Shown: piece by piece, positions 45,235 to 54,123 of the stretch
Layout of the letters: each line of letters starts with the position of its first letter
Position numbering within the stretch: position 1 is the first letter of the stretch
DNA from: Aquimarina sp. AU474
GTDB lineage: Bacteria > Bacteroidota > Bacteroidia > Flavobacteriales > Flavobacteriaceae
Assembly (NCBI RefSeq): GCF_900312815.1
Contig: NZ_OMPE01000006.1
Span: 124,001-188,000, forward strand
Reading direction: 5' to 3'
Length of the DNA stretch: 64,000 nt
The notes under the pieces: model-generated
Told to the model about the DNA's origin: nothing
What the model saw: only the letters and a program-made list of their open reading frames with translations
Databases searched by the model: none
Made by a program: the position numbers and the translations under genes

Positions 45235-47196
45235 ATGATCCATAAATCCACTATAGAAGCTGTTTTTGAAACTGCTCGTTTAGAAGAAGTAATAGGGGAT
45301 TTTGTGCAATTAAAAAAAGCAGGGAGTAATTTTAAGGGATTAAGTCCTTTTAGTGAAGAAAGGACACCTTCTTTCATGGTATCTCCTGTAAAACAAATAT
45401 GGAAAGATTTCTCCAGTGGTAAAGGAGGTAATGTTGTTGCCTTTTTAATGGAACATGAGCATTTTACTTACCCTGAGGCAATAAAATATTTAGCCAAAAA
45501 ATATAATATTGAAGTTGAGGAAACTGAGCAAACCGATGAGCAAAAACAACAAGCAGATGAACGAGAAAGTATGTATTTGGTTAGTGAGTTTGCAAGTACA
45601 TTTTTTCAAAATTCATTACATAAAACAGAACAAGGAAAAGCTATTGGGTTAACCTATTTCAAAGAACGTGGATTTACCGAAGAAACAATCAAAAAATTTA
45701 ATTTAGGATATTCTCCAGATACTTGGGAGGCCCTTACCTCAGAGGCGATTAAAAAAGGATATCAATTAAAATATTTAGAACAAACAGGTCTTACTGTTGT
45801 TAGAGAAGAAAAACAATTTGACCGTTTTAAAGGGCGGATAATGTTTCCGATACAATCAATGTCTGGGAGAGTATTAGGTTTTGGGGGTAGAATACTTACC
45901 AATGAAAAAAAGACAGCCAAATATCTTAATTCACCCGAAAGTGATATTTATCATAAAAGTAAGGTGCTTTATGGTATCTATCATGCTAAGCAATCTATTG
46001 CAAAAGAGGACAATTGTTATTTGGTAGAAGGGTATACAGATGTTATTCAGTTTAATCAAACAGGAGTAAAAAATGTTGTTTCTTCTTCAGGGACAGCATT
46101 GACTGCAGATCAAATTCGATTAATAAGTAGGCTTACTAAAAACGTAACGGTGTTATTTGATAGCGATGCTGCCGGGATGCGCGCATCAATACGTGGGATA
46201 GATCTCATCCTTGAACAAGGGATGAATGTAAAGGTTTGTAGTTTTCCAGATGGAGAAGATCCAGATAGTTTTGCAAAACAAAATACTTTTGAAGAGCTAT
46301 CTAGCTATCTAGATGAAAATGTTCAGGATTTCATTAGTTTTAAAGCTTCTTTGTTACAACAAGAGTCTAAGGATGATCCCATAAAGAAAGCAGAATTAAT
46401 AAGGGATATGGTAACGAGTATTGCTAAAATCCCAGATGTCATTAAACGAGAAGTTTATGTAAGAGAATGTTCAAGAATTATGGATATTTCTGAAGACGTC
46501 TTGTTCGATACTCTTGCTCAGTTACGCAATGTAGATCTCAAAGATCAGCGTAAACAACAAAAAAAGGAACAAAAGCCATTAGAAGTTGTAAAAACTGAAA
46601 CTCAGAAACAACCTAAAGTAAATAGACAATATGTATTAGAACGGCATATCATAAAAGCTTTGCTCATATATGGTGTACAGGAGGAAGAGTTTGAAGATTT
46701 GATCATGAAAGAGAACGAAGAGGGGGAGCTTGTTTTAGAACCAGAAATACACAAAATAAAAGTTTTTGAAAAGATATATCTAGACTTGCAGGATGATGAG
46801 ATTGAATTTACAGATCAAGTTTTTAAAGATATATACGCGATTTTGATCGAAGAGTTGCATCAAGTAGATGAGTTTAAAATTGAAAGTTTTATCAACAAAA
46901 TCCAACCCGAAATAGCATCAGAGATTACAGAAATCATGATGAGAGAAGAGCGTTATGAACTTCATAGATGGGTGGATATGGAAATTCATGTAAAACAAAA
47001 AACAGATTCTATAGCAGAATATGTAAACAATATAATTCTAAGTTTAAGAGGGTTTTTAATCGATCAAAAAATAAAAGAGCTTTCACAAGAAATGAAAGCT
47101 CAGAATATTGAAAGCAATATGAATGTCTTAGAAGATATTAGAGATTATCAAATCCTCAAGAAATTATTGTATAGAAAGCTAAACCGCGTGATTTAA
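45235..47196 (+). CDS. dnaG: DNA primase DnaG lacking the zinc ligands
   Basis: 653-residue bacterial primase that makes RNA primers at the replication fork. The TOPRIM core is intact: LVEGYTDVIQFNQTGVKNVVSSSGTAL with the catalytic EGYxD, and VLFDSDAAGMRAS (DxD). The N-terminal CHC2 domain keeps its fold signature (NFKGLSPFSEERTPSFMVSP, KQIWKDFSSGKGGN). Yet the four zinc ligands of E. coli DnaG (Cys, His, Cys, Cys) align with S37, S40, D58 and S61. A DnaB-interacting C-terminal region follows (about 450-653). Its 3' end overlaps the convergent regulator gene by four bases. Confidence 0.95.
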   Translation: MIHKSTIEAVFETARLEEVIGDFVQLKKAGSNFKGLSPFSEERTPSFMVSPVKQIWKDFSSGKGGNVVAFLMEHEHFTYPEAIKYLAKKYNIEVEETEQTDEQKQQADERESMYLVSEFASTFFQNSLHKTEQGKAIGLTYFKERGFTEETIKKFNLGYSPDTWEALTSEAIKKGYQLKYLEQTGLTVVREEKQFDRFKGRIMFPIQSMSGRVLGFGGRILTNEKKTAKYLNSPESDIYHKSKVLYGIYHAKQSIAKEDNCYLVEGYTDVIQFNQTGVKNVVSSSGTALTADQIRLISRLTKNVTVLFDSDAAGMRASIRGIDLILEQGMNVKVCSFPDGEDPDSFAKQNTFEELSSYLDENVQDFISFKASLLQQESKDDPIKKAELIRDMVTSIAKIPDVIKREVYVRECSRIMDISEDVLFDTLAQLRNVDLKDQRKQQKKEQKPLEVVKTETQKQPKVNRQYVLERHIIKALLIYGVQEEEFEDLIMKENEEGELVLEPEIHKIKVFEKIYLDLQDDEIEFTDQVFKDIYAILIEELHQVDEFKIESFINKIQPEIASEITEIMMREERYELHRWVDMEIHVKQKTDSIAEYVNNIILSLRGFLIDQKIKELSQEMKAQNIESNMNVLEDIRDYQILKKLLYRKLNRVI

Positions 47197-47825
47197 CTTA
47201 TATGCAATAATCTTGATTGATGAATTAAATCTGCAAGATTATCAACTTTAAGCTTTTTCAATAAGCGTGTTTTATATGTACTTACTGTTTTTTCGTTAAT
47301 CGATAATGTAGTTGCGATATCCTTATTTCGCTTACCAGAGGAAAGTAAATTAAGAACTTCTATTTCTCGAGATGAAAGTTTCTTGTACTTCACAACCATA
47401 TTATTCTCATTAGCATTTCCATTTGCTAATTGTTGAGTAAGATTGTCATTTAAGTATATTCCACCTCTTGCTACACGTTCGATTGCCTTTTTCAAGGTTT
47501 TAGTAGGTACTGTTTTAGATAAATAAGCAGATGCGCCAGCTTTTATAGCACTTAACGCATACATTTCTTCTGGATGAGAACTAAAAATAATTACTTTTAT
47601 TCCAGTAAATTCTTTTTTAATGGTCCTTAGGGCCATTATTCCATTGATTTGTGGAAGGTCTAACTCCATGATAAGTACATCAGGGGTATCCGATTTGAGC
47701 ACATCATACATTTCGTTTCCATTACTTACTTTGCCAGTAATCTCATAATCTTCTGAGTGGCGAAATAAAGAAACGATCCCTTTCCTAGTAATTGGATGAT
47801 GATCAGCGATTAGTACGGTTGTCAT
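47193..47825 (-). CDS. NarL/FixJ-type response regulator with Glu at the phosphorylation site
   Basis: 210 residues: receiver domain (1-120) and LuxR-type HTH (about 148-205, LSSREIEVLNLLSSGKRNKDIATTL...TYKTRLLKKLKV). The receiver keeps S82 and K104, but the usual phosphoacceptor Asp is E54 (DVLIMELDLP) and the acidic pair is D8-H9. Phosphorylation at this site is therefore unlikely; Glu often mimics the phosphorylated state, so it may be constitutively active or controlled another way. No histidine kinase gene is near. It is convergent with dnaG. Confidence 0.9.
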   Translation of the reverse strand: MTTVLIADHHPITRKGIVSLFRHSEDYEITGKVSNGNEMYDVLKSDTPDVLIMELDLPQINGIMALRTIKKEFTGIKVIIFSSHPEEMYALSAIKAGASAYLSKTVPTKTLKKAIERVARGGIYLNDNLTQQLANGNANENNMVVKYKKLSSREIEVLNLLSSGKRNKDIATTLSINEKTVSTYKTRLLKKLKVDNLADLIHQSRLLHIS

Positions 47826-47960
47826 TCTTGTTTACGATTGTTATTTTAATTTTAAGATTTTAACATTCTTAGGCTAGGGGTAATTTTTAATCTTTGTGCA
47901 AAATTACTAAGAACTATTCCTCGTAAACTTTTTTTTGTTACTTTATCGATAAAGTGTTGG

Positions 47961-48749
47961 TTATAATAGATTAACGGGTATTTTACAGACAGGTATGGGA
48001 TTCATTTTATGCTGATTTACGGTATTTAGTCGAGTAAAAATTTTAAATACTTCTTGATGTCTTCCAGAAAAGTCTCCTGTAGTTTTACCTTCAGCTTTCA
48101 TTTTCATTGCCCATTCTAATTCGTCATACGAAGCTCCGATTTGATCTTCATCACTTCTGCTATCTCCGAATAATCCATCAGTAGGTGCGGCTATTTGAAT
48201 ATCATGGGGTACTTTTAAAGATTTGCCTATAGTATAAACTTCGCTTTTCATTAAATCCGCGATTGGACTCAGATCAACACCTCCGTCACCATATTTAGTA
48301 TAAAAACCAACTCCGAAATCTTCAACCTTATTACCAGTACCTGCTACTAAATATTTGTGTAGACCAGCAAAATAATATAATGTGGTCATTCTTAATCTTG
48401 CCCTGGTATTCGCAAGGGATAAATCAAGTTGAGAACTTGATTCTGCATCAGGTACAGAAGATTTGAATTCTTCAAATACAGGAGTAAGATCTACTCTTGT
48501 GTCAGATACGTTAGAAAACCTTTCTTTTAATTGTGCAATATGTTCTTGGGCTCTTGTTACTTGACTTTGAGCTTGATGAATCGGCATCTCAACACATAAT
48601 GTTTTTAATCCTGTTTTTGCACATAATGAAGAAGTAACCGCGCTATCAATTCCGCCACTTACACCAACTACAAAACCTTCTATATTTGCTTTGGTGGCAT
48701 ATTCTTTTAGCCAATTAGTGATATGGTCAATTACTTTTTCTGTTTGCAT
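47961..48749 (-). CDS. nadE: NAD+ synthase (ammonia-dependent)
   Basis: Final step of NAD synthesis, amidating deamido-NAD with ATP. 262 residues with the PP-loop GVSGGIDSAVTSSL (residues 28-41), ANTRARLRMTTLYYFA, GTGNKVEDFGVGFYTKYGDGGVDLSPI and PTDGLFGDSRSDE. There is no glutaminase domain, so it uses ammonia. It is divergent from gldB. Confidence 0.96.
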   Translation of the reverse strand: MQTEKVIDHITNWLKEYATKANIEGFVVGVSGGIDSAVTSSLCAKTGLKTLCVEMPIHQAQSQVTRAQEHIAQLKERFSNVSDTRVDLTPVFEEFKSSVPDAESSSQLDLSLANTRARLRMTTLYYFAGLHKYLVAGTGNKVEDFGVGFYTKYGDGGVDLSPIADLMKSEVYTIGKSLKVPHDIQIAAPTDGLFGDSRSDEDQIGASYDELEWAMKMKAEGKTTGDFSGRHQEVFKIFTRLNTVNQHKMNPIPVCKIPVNLL

Positions 48750-48863
48750 GTTGTTGTATTTAGTATAATTGTTAAAAATTGAAGAAAATACGTGTTAAAA
48801 ATGAATGTCATTTCAAGCGTATACCCTCAAAAGTAATGTTTAGTAATTCGAAATATGTTGTAT

Positions 48864-48871
48864 TACCTTTG
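48864..48871 (+). promoter_or_regulatory. -7 element of the gldBC promoter
   Basis: TACCTTTG, a perfect TAnnTTTG, in the nadE/gldB divergent region. No clear TTG at -33. Confidence 0.4.
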
Positions 48872-48942
48872 TGGTATAAAATTAATAAAAAAAGATGGCG
48901 TTCTATAGGAATAGAAATTATTTAAAAAGATCTTATACTCAG

Positions 48943-49914
48943 ATGACGAAAAGTATTGAATATTTAAAATTAATGATGATTTTTTGTTTATTATGCTCTT
49001 GTGGGAATGATAATAAAATAAAGAGTGAGGTAGCAAAAGTTCCTGTAGAAATAAATATAGAACGTTTTGATAAGTTATTTTCTGAAGTGACAGAAAAGAA
49101 TTTACCTGATTTGAAAAAGAGTTACCCTTTTTTGTTTTCGGCAAAATATGCGGATAGCGTATGGATAAATAAAACTAAGGATACTATCCAGCAAGAAATC
49201 AATCAGGAAATAGGCAAGACCTTTTTTGATCTTTCTGTAGAAGAAGAAGAGCTTCATTCGTTATTTCAACATATTAAATTTTATTTCCCCGAAATTAAAG
49301 AACCAAGAATAATAACTATTACATCAGATGTAGATTATCACAATAAAGTGGTTCTTTCTAAAGGGTTGTTAATTATTTCTTTGGATACATACTTGGGAAA
49401 AGACCATAGATTTTATGAAGGAATACAAAAATATTTGAAACAGAATTTCGAGAGAGAGCAACTTGTGCCAGATGTAGCTTCAATGTATGCTAAGAACTTG
49501 GTGGGACCTATTAGAGATCGAACATTTTTGGGGAATCTTATATCTTTTGGAAAAGAACTTTATATTAAAGATTTGTTATTACCGGATATGGCAAACGCTC
49601 GAAAAATGGGCTATTTCGAAGAGCAATATAATTGGGTTGTAGAGAACGAAGAAGAGATTTGGAGGTACTTTGTGGATCGTCAATTATTGTATAGTACAGA
49701 AAGTAATCTTATGCCAAGATTTTTATATCCAGGTCCTTTTTCTAAGTTTTATCTTGAAGAAATCGATAAAGAAGCTCCAGATAGAGTGGGGCAATTTATA
49801 GGTTGGCAGATTGTAACGTCGTATATGAAAAATAACAATGTATCTTTGCGCCAATTATTAGTGGCAGATGCCGAAACGATTTTTAATGAATCAAAATATA
49901 AACCCGCACGATAA
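48943..49914 (+). CDS. gldB: Gliding motility lipoprotein GldB
   Basis: Lipoprotein essential for gliding in Flavobacterium, required in the type IX secretion/gliding system. From ATG 48943 it has a short lipoprotein signal (MTKSIEYLKLMMIFCLLCSC) with lipid Cys20. The GldB pattern follows: VEINIERFDKLFSEV, DLKKSYPFLFS, IKFYFPEIKEPRIITITSDVDY and LPDMANARKMGYFEEQYNW. The ORF is open to ATG 48895, which would give an atypically long charged N-terminus before the hydrophobic stretch; I prefer 48943. Overlaps gldC by one base. Confidence 0.92.
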   Translation: MTKSIEYLKLMMIFCLLCSCGNDNKIKSEVAKVPVEINIERFDKLFSEVTEKNLPDLKKSYPFLFSAKYADSVWINKTKDTIQQEINQEIGKTFFDLSVEEEELHSLFQHIKFYFPEIKEPRIITITSDVDYHNKVVLSKGLLIISLDTYLGKDHRFYEGIQKYLKQNFEREQLVPDVASMYAKNLVGPIRDRTFLGNLISFGKELYIKDLLLPDMANARKMGYFEEQYNWVVENEEEIWRYFVDRQLLYSTESNLMPRFLYPGPFSKFYLEEIDKEAPDRVGQFIGWQIVTSYMKNNNVSLRQLLVADAETIFNESKYKPAR

Positions 49915-50252
49915 TGGCAAGTGAACATACATCAGAAATTAAAATTGATATAGAATTAGATGAAAACCGAATCCCCGAACAACTAAAATGGACAGCAAAA
50001 GATGGTGGAGTAGAAAATGAAGAAACGAAGGCATTGTTGTTATCTGTATGGGATAGTAAAAATAAAGAAAGTTTACGAATTGATCTATGGACCAAAGATA
50101 TGCCTGTAGATGAAATGAAAATCTTTTTTCATCAAACATTAGTAGCAATGAGTGATACATTTCATCGGGCAACTCAAGATGATAAAATGACTGCGACAAT
50201 GAAAGATTTTTGTGATTATTTTGCAGAAAAATTGGAGTTAAAGCAGGGGTGA
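49914..50252 (+). CDS. gldC: Gliding motility protein GldC
   Basis: 112-residue soluble protein with the GldC signature (SEIKIDIELDENRIPEQLKWTA, LRIDLWTKDMPVDEMKIFFHQTL). In Flavobacterium johnsoniae gldB and gldC are adjacent, and GldC enhances motility without being strictly required. The start overlaps the gldB stop (TAATG), consistent with coupling. Biochemical role unknown. Confidence 0.93.
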   Translation: MASEHTSEIKIDIELDENRIPEQLKWTAKDGGVENEETKALLLSVWDSKNKESLRIDLWTKDMPVDEMKIFFHQTLVAMSDTFHRATQDDKMTATMKDFCDYFAEKLELKQG

Positions 50253-50301
50253 TTTGAAATGTTTTTGGAAGTATGCTGACTAATATTCAAAAATCGAAAA
50301 T

Positions 50302-50676
50302 TTGAGTAGAACAGTAATCTTTGTATATAACGCAAAATCAGATGTGTGGAGTAAATCATTGGATTTAGCTCATAAAATGTTGAGCCCATCTACATATAAT
50401 TGTGATCTTTGTGCTCTTACTCATGGGAATTTTTCTGAAAAAAAAATCTGGAAAAATTTTAAAGAAAACTCAGATGTTGGTTTTGTGTTTATCTATAAAG
50501 ATGCGTTTGTAAAGAAGTATTCAAATCTTGATAAGTATGTTTTTCCAATAATTCTTGAATTACAAGATGATAACGACCCGATTATACTTTTTGATGCTCA
50601 AAAACTGGCGTCAATAGGATCTATAGAAGAGTTTATCAAAAAACTTAAAAAGGAAATCTTGACTAAGAAGTTTTGA
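50302..50676 (+). CDS. Small conserved CxxC protein of unknown function
   Basis: 124 residues from TTG 50302. The start [39 protein letters not shown] is compact, with a CxxC pair (CDLC) followed by a His, a possible metal or redox site. The rest looks like a mixed alpha/beta fold ([22 protein letters not shown]). I recall similar flavobacterial proteins labelled loosely as GTPase, but no G1 or G4 motif is present, so that label is not supported. It overlaps the convergent engB by 14 bases. Confidence 0.75.
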   Translation: MSRTVIFVYNAKSDVWSKSLDLAHKMLSPSTYNCDLCALTHGNFSEKKIWKNFKENSDVGFVFIYKDAFVKKYSNLDKYVFPIILELQDDNDPIILFDAQKLASIGSIEEFIKKLKKEILTKKF

Positions 50677-51268
50677 GTTGATGATTAATGTCATTAATGT
50701 AATTTAGAACTTCTTCTTTGCCTAACCCCGAAGATGAAGAGGTGATGAAATAATTTGGCATTTCTTCCCAATACTCTAACATTTTGGTGGTGTAGGCTTC
50801 TATCTGAACAGGGAGTTTATTTTTTGAAAGTTTGTCTGCTTTGGTGAAAACAATCGAAAAAGGAATTTGATTTTCTCCTAACCATTGCATGAATTCTAAA
50901 TCTATTTTTTGTGGATCGTGCCTGCAATCTACTAGTACAAAGGCAGCTACTAATTGCGTACGTTTGACAAAATAAGCGGTTATAAATTTTTGAAATACTT
51001 TTTTTGCAGATTTAGAAACACGTGCATATCCATAACCTGGAAGATCTACCAAAAACCAATTTTTGTTAATAACAAAATGATTGATTAACTGTGTTTTTCC
51101 AGGCCTACCAGAGGTTTTTGCCAAACTTTTTCGATTAGTCAGCATATTGATCAATGAAGATTTTCCAACATTAGATCTGCCAATAAAGGCATATTCTGGT
51201 AATTTGTCTTTTGGGCATTTGGCCACATCGCTGTTGCTCATCACAAATTCAGCGCTGCTAATTTTCAT
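50663..51268 (-). CDS. engB: Ribosome biogenesis GTPase EngB (YihA/YsxC)
   Basis: 201-residue TRAFAC GTPase needed for 50S assembly. G1 [12 protein letters not shown], switch region [15 protein letters not shown]3 [13 protein letters not shown] and G4 FTKADKLS are intact, and [16 protein letters not shown] forms G5. The 15-base gap to the upstream hydrolase gene on the same strand indicates a two-gene operon. Confidence 0.96.
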   Translation of the reverse strand: MKISSAEFVMSNSDVAKCPKDKLPEYAFIGRSNVGKSSLINMLTNRKSLAKTSGRPGKTQLINHFVINKNWFLVDLPGYGYARVSKSAKKVFQKFITAYFVKRTQLVAAFVLVDCRHDPQKIDLEFMQWLGENQIPFSIVFTKADKLSKNKLPVQIEAYTTKMLEYWEEMPNYFITSSSSGLGKEEVLNYINDINHQLKTS

Positions 51269-51283
51269 AATACGATGTTATAA

Positions 51284-52054
51284 TTAGAAATTTCGTTCTT
51301 GTAGCCAACTATGCAGCAACTTGTTAAATTCATCAGGATGTTCCATCATTGCAGCATGGCCACATTTATCTATCCAATAAAGATCAGAATCTGGCAATAA
51401 ACGATTAAAATCATCTGCAACTTCGGGCGGAGTAACATTGTCGTCTTTACCCCATATAATACAAGTTGGGGTTTCCATCTTTGGGAGATCCTTAGCCATA
51501 TTGTGGCGAATCGCACTTTTGGCAATAGCCAAAGTTCTTATCAGTTTATTACGATCATTAACGGTGGCGTATACCTCGTCCACGATTTCTTTTGTGGCAA
51601 TAGCTGGATCATAAAACACATTTTCAGCTTTGGCTTTGATGTATTCATAATCCCCACGTTTTGGATAACTTTCGCCCATTGCACTTTCATAAAGGCCAGA
51701 ACTACCTGTGATAACAAGTCCTTTTACTTTTTCCGGATACATTTTTGTGCACAAAAGAGCAATATGCCCCCCAAGAGAATTACCAAGAAGAATTACTTCT
51801 TTATCTCCGTAACCTAAATGATCTATAAAGTCCTTAAGGTATTTTGCATAAGTGCTTACCTTAGTTTTTATTAGCGGTAAAGAGTAGACAGGAAGCTCAG
51901 GAATCAAAACTTTGTAACCTTTTTGAGGGAAGTAAGAATTTACGCCTTCAAAGTTACTCAAGCCCCCCATTAACCCATGTAATATGATTATTGGTGTACC
52001 TTCTCCTGAATCCAGATAACTAAATTTTCCGTCTTTTTTTAATTCGTGCTCCAT
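51284..52054 (-). CDS. Alpha/beta hydrolase
   Basis: 256-residue hydrolase of the MhpC-like group. Oxyanion block LHGLMGGLSNFEG, nucleophile elbow GNSLGGH (Ser), acid in GKDDNVTP and His in CGHAAMMEHP form a complete triad. The substrate is unknown; esterase or lactonase activity is possible. Transcribed ahead of engB. Confidence 0.9.
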   Translation of the reverse strand: MEHELKKDGKFSYLDSGEGTPIIILHGLMGGLSNFEGVNSYFPQKGYKVLIPELPVYSLPLIKTKVSTYAKYLKDFIDHLGYGDKEVILLGNSLGGHIALLCTKMYPEKVKGLVITGSSGLYESAMGESYPKRGDYEYIKAKAENVFYDPAIATKEIVDEVYATVNDRNKLIRTLAIAKSAIRHNMAKDLPKMETPTCIIWGKDDNVTPPEVADDFNRLLPDSDLYWIDKCGHAAMMEHPDEFNKLLHSWLQERNF

Positions 52055-52285
52055 TAATACTTCTTACAAGAATTAAAGCAAATATAGCATTTTCATAATT
52101 AGTTTGGGGATTTTTTATTAATACTACAGAATGAATTTTTATAATTCTTTTTCTAGCGCATAATATAAATCTTTAATCGTCGGAAACAATGAATTAATTG
52201 GCTTTTGGCTAGGATGCTGATAGACAATTTTTTAAAGCATTTAACCTTCGTGAACACCTTTTTTGAGAGACAACTTATTAACAAT
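52055..52285. other. Intergenic region between the hydrolase and the mraZ operator
   Basis: AT-rich, divergent. No gene, RNA family or hairpin of note is seen. Confidence 0.4.
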
Positions 52286-52363
52286 GTGGTAAATTGTGGT
52301 AAAAAGTGGTAATTTTTTCAATATATTTGACTAATTAAACCTATAGGGAAAACAAAGTGGTAA
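52286..52363 (+). promoter_or_regulatory. Putative MraZ operator: GTGGTAA repeats
   Basis: GTGGTAA occurs at 52286-52292, 52296-52302 and 52306-52312, exactly 10 bases apart, one helical turn. A fourth copy at 52357-52363 contains the GTG start codon of mraZ. MraZ of other bacteria represses its own operon by binding short direct G-rich repeats with similar helical phasing. The first three copies occupy the -33 side of the predicted promoter. Confidence 0.75.
52322..52329 (+). promoter_or_regulatory. -7 element of the mraZ (dcw cluster) promoter
   Basis: TATATTTG is a perfect TAnnTTTG, 27 bases before the mraZ start and 10 bases downstream of the repeat array. The -33 region lies in the repeats. 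Confidence 0.55.
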
Positions 52364-52824
52364 ATCTTATTGGTACATACGAGTGCAAGGCAGACGCTAA
52401 GGGACGTCTCATGATGCCTGTTGCTTTTAAGAAGCAGCTCTCGTCTGTATTACAAGATGGTTTTGTGTTAAAAAGGTCAGTGTTTCAGGCTTGTTTAGAG
52501 TTATATCCGATGCAAGAATGGAACTTATTGATGCAAAAAATCAACAAGCTTAATCGCTTTAAAAAGAAAAACAATGATTTTATTCGAAGGTTCACTGCTG
52601 GTGTAAAAGTAGTCGAAATAGATGCTGCTGGTCGTCTTTTGATTCCAAAAGATTTAGTGGGATTTGCGGGTATTACAAAAGAGCTAGTATTGTCTTCTGC
52701 TGTTAATATAATCGAAATTTGGGACAAAGATCAATATGAAAAAGCTATTGATGATGTTGCTCTTGATTTTGCTGATTTGGCCGAAGAAGTAATGGGCTTT
52801 GATGATGAAAACGAGCAAGAATAA
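52357..52824 (+). CDS. mraZ: Transcriptional regulator MraZ
   Basis: 155 residues with the two AbrB-like half domains of MraZ, each with its DxxGR motif: DAKGRLMMP and DAAGRLLIP. It is the usual first gene of the division and cell-wall cluster and represses that cluster in other bacteria. GTG start within a repeat motif that matches three upstream copies. Confidence 0.95.
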   Translation: MVNLIGTYECKADAKGRLMMPVAFKKQLSSVLQDGFVLKRSVFQACLELYPMQEWNLLMQKINKLNRFKKKNNDFIRRFTAGVKVVEIDAAGRLLIPKDLVGFAGITKELVLSSAVNIIEIWDKDQYEKAIDDVALDFADLAEEVMGFDDENEQE

Positions 52825-52902
52825 AACATTTTTCTAGTTGATTTGAGTGGTGGATATTTCACCCTATTCTTTATAAATAGGTTAGACAAGATAAGAAAGT
52901 AG

Positions 52903-53811
52903 ATGATGAAACAAACCGAGTACCATAATCCAGTTTTATTGATGGAAACCGTAGATGGTTTGGCTATTAAGCCTGATGGGGTGTATGTCGATGTGACATT
53001 TGGAGGAGGAGGACATTCTAGAGAAATTCTTAAAAGACTTGGGGTGAATGGTAAGTTATATGCTTTTGATCAAGATCTGGATGCTTTAGATAATGCTATA
53101 CAAGATGATCGATTTACTTTAATCAATGAAAACTTTAGGTTTATTAAGCGATTCTTAAGGTTTCATGGGATTCGTAAAGTAGATGGGATTTTGGGTGATT
53201 TTGGGGTTTCCTCTCATCAGTTCGATGTTGCTGAAAGAGGCTTTTCAACACGTTTCGAGAGTGATTTAGACATGAGGATGAATCAAAATAAAGAATTATC
53301 GGCTTACAACGTGATTAATGAGTACGATGAATCTGATTTGAGAGCAATGTTTTTGCAATATGGAGAACTGCGGAATGCTCCCAAATTAGCAAGAACAATA
53401 GTAGCAGCTAGAGAAACAGAACATATAAAGACAAGTTCAGAGTTAAAAGAAGTTTTGAAGCCATTTTTGCCAAAACATAAAGAGCATAAGATTTTGGCTC
53501 AGATTTATCAAGCTATAAGAATAGAGGTAAATCAAGAAATAGAAGCGCTTAAAGAATTTTTGGAACAAACAACGGGGCTCTTGGAACCTGAGGGAAGAAT
53601 AAGCTTGATATCATACCACTCATTAGAAGATAGATTGGTGAAAAGATTTATAAGAAATGGGATGTTTGAAGGAGAGCCCGAAAAAGATCTATATGGTAAT
53701 GTGACTGTGCCATTCAAAAAAGTAGGAGGGTTAGTTGTTCCATCTGATGAAGAGATAAAAGCGAATAATAGAGCACGAAGTGCTAAACTAAGGATAGCTG
53801 CAAAAATTTGA
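52903..53811 (+). CDS. rsmH: 16S rRNA m4C1402 methyltransferase RsmH (MraW)
   Basis: 302-residue SAM-dependent methyltransferase. Motifs YHNPVLLMETVDGL, VDVTFGGGGHSREIL, GILGDFGVSSHQFD, RGFSTR and RISLISYHSLEDRLVKRF are characteristic. Two adjacent ATG codons (52903, 52906) are possible starts. Overlaps the ftsL-like gene by four bases. Confidence 0.96.
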   Translation: MMKQTEYHNPVLLMETVDGLAIKPDGVYVDVTFGGGGHSREILKRLGVNGKLYAFDQDLDALDNAIQDDRFTLINENFRFIKRFLRFHGIRKVDGILGDFGVSSHQFDVAERGFSTRFESDLDMRMNQNKELSAYNVINEYDESDLRAMFLQYGELRNAPKLARTIVAARETEHIKTSSELKEVLKPFLPKHKEHKILAQIYQAIRIEVNQEIEALKEFLEQTTGLLEPEGRISLISYHSLEDRLVKRFIRNGMFEGEPEKDLYGNVTVPFKKVGGLVVPSDEEIKANNRARSAKLRIAAKI

Positions 53812-54119
53812 AACAAACGGTATATGACATATTAAAAGGTAAGTTTCTTATTGCAGATGATGCAATGAAGAACTGGAGAATGCTGTTGTTTCTTTCTTTT
53901 TTGGCAATCGTAATGATCGCTAGTTCTCATAACGCAGAGAGTAAAGTGCACGAGATTGCAAGATTAAATAATGAAGTAAGAGAATTGAGAACGCAGTTTG
54001 TCGACGGAAAAACAGAGTTAATGAGGTTAAAGATGGAGTCTTCAATTATTAAAAAAATGACTCAGAAGGGGTTGAAACGTCCTACTCAACCTCCTAGAAA
54101 AATAATTGTAAAAAATTAA
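53808..54119 (+). CDS. ftsL: FtsL-like cell division protein
   Basis: 103 residues: short cytoplasmic segment, one transmembrane helix (about 27-42, MLLFLSFLAIVMIASS), then a periplasmic leucine/charged coiled coil (KVHEIARLNNEVRELRTQFVDGKTEL). Identity rests on topology and position between rsmH and ftsI. TTG start (MKQTVYDILKGKF). It presumably bridges FtsQ and the septal synthase. Confidence 0.85.
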   Translation: MKQTVYDILKGKFLIADDAMKNWRMLLFLSFLAIVMIASSHNAESKVHEIARLNNEVRELRTQFVDGKTELMRLKMESSIIKKMTQKGLKRPTQPPRKIIVKN

Positions 54120-54123
54120 GCTT

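Noticed and set aside
50302..50676. GTPase assignment for the CxxC protein
   Set aside because: No G1, G3 or G4 motif is present anywhere in the 124 residues.
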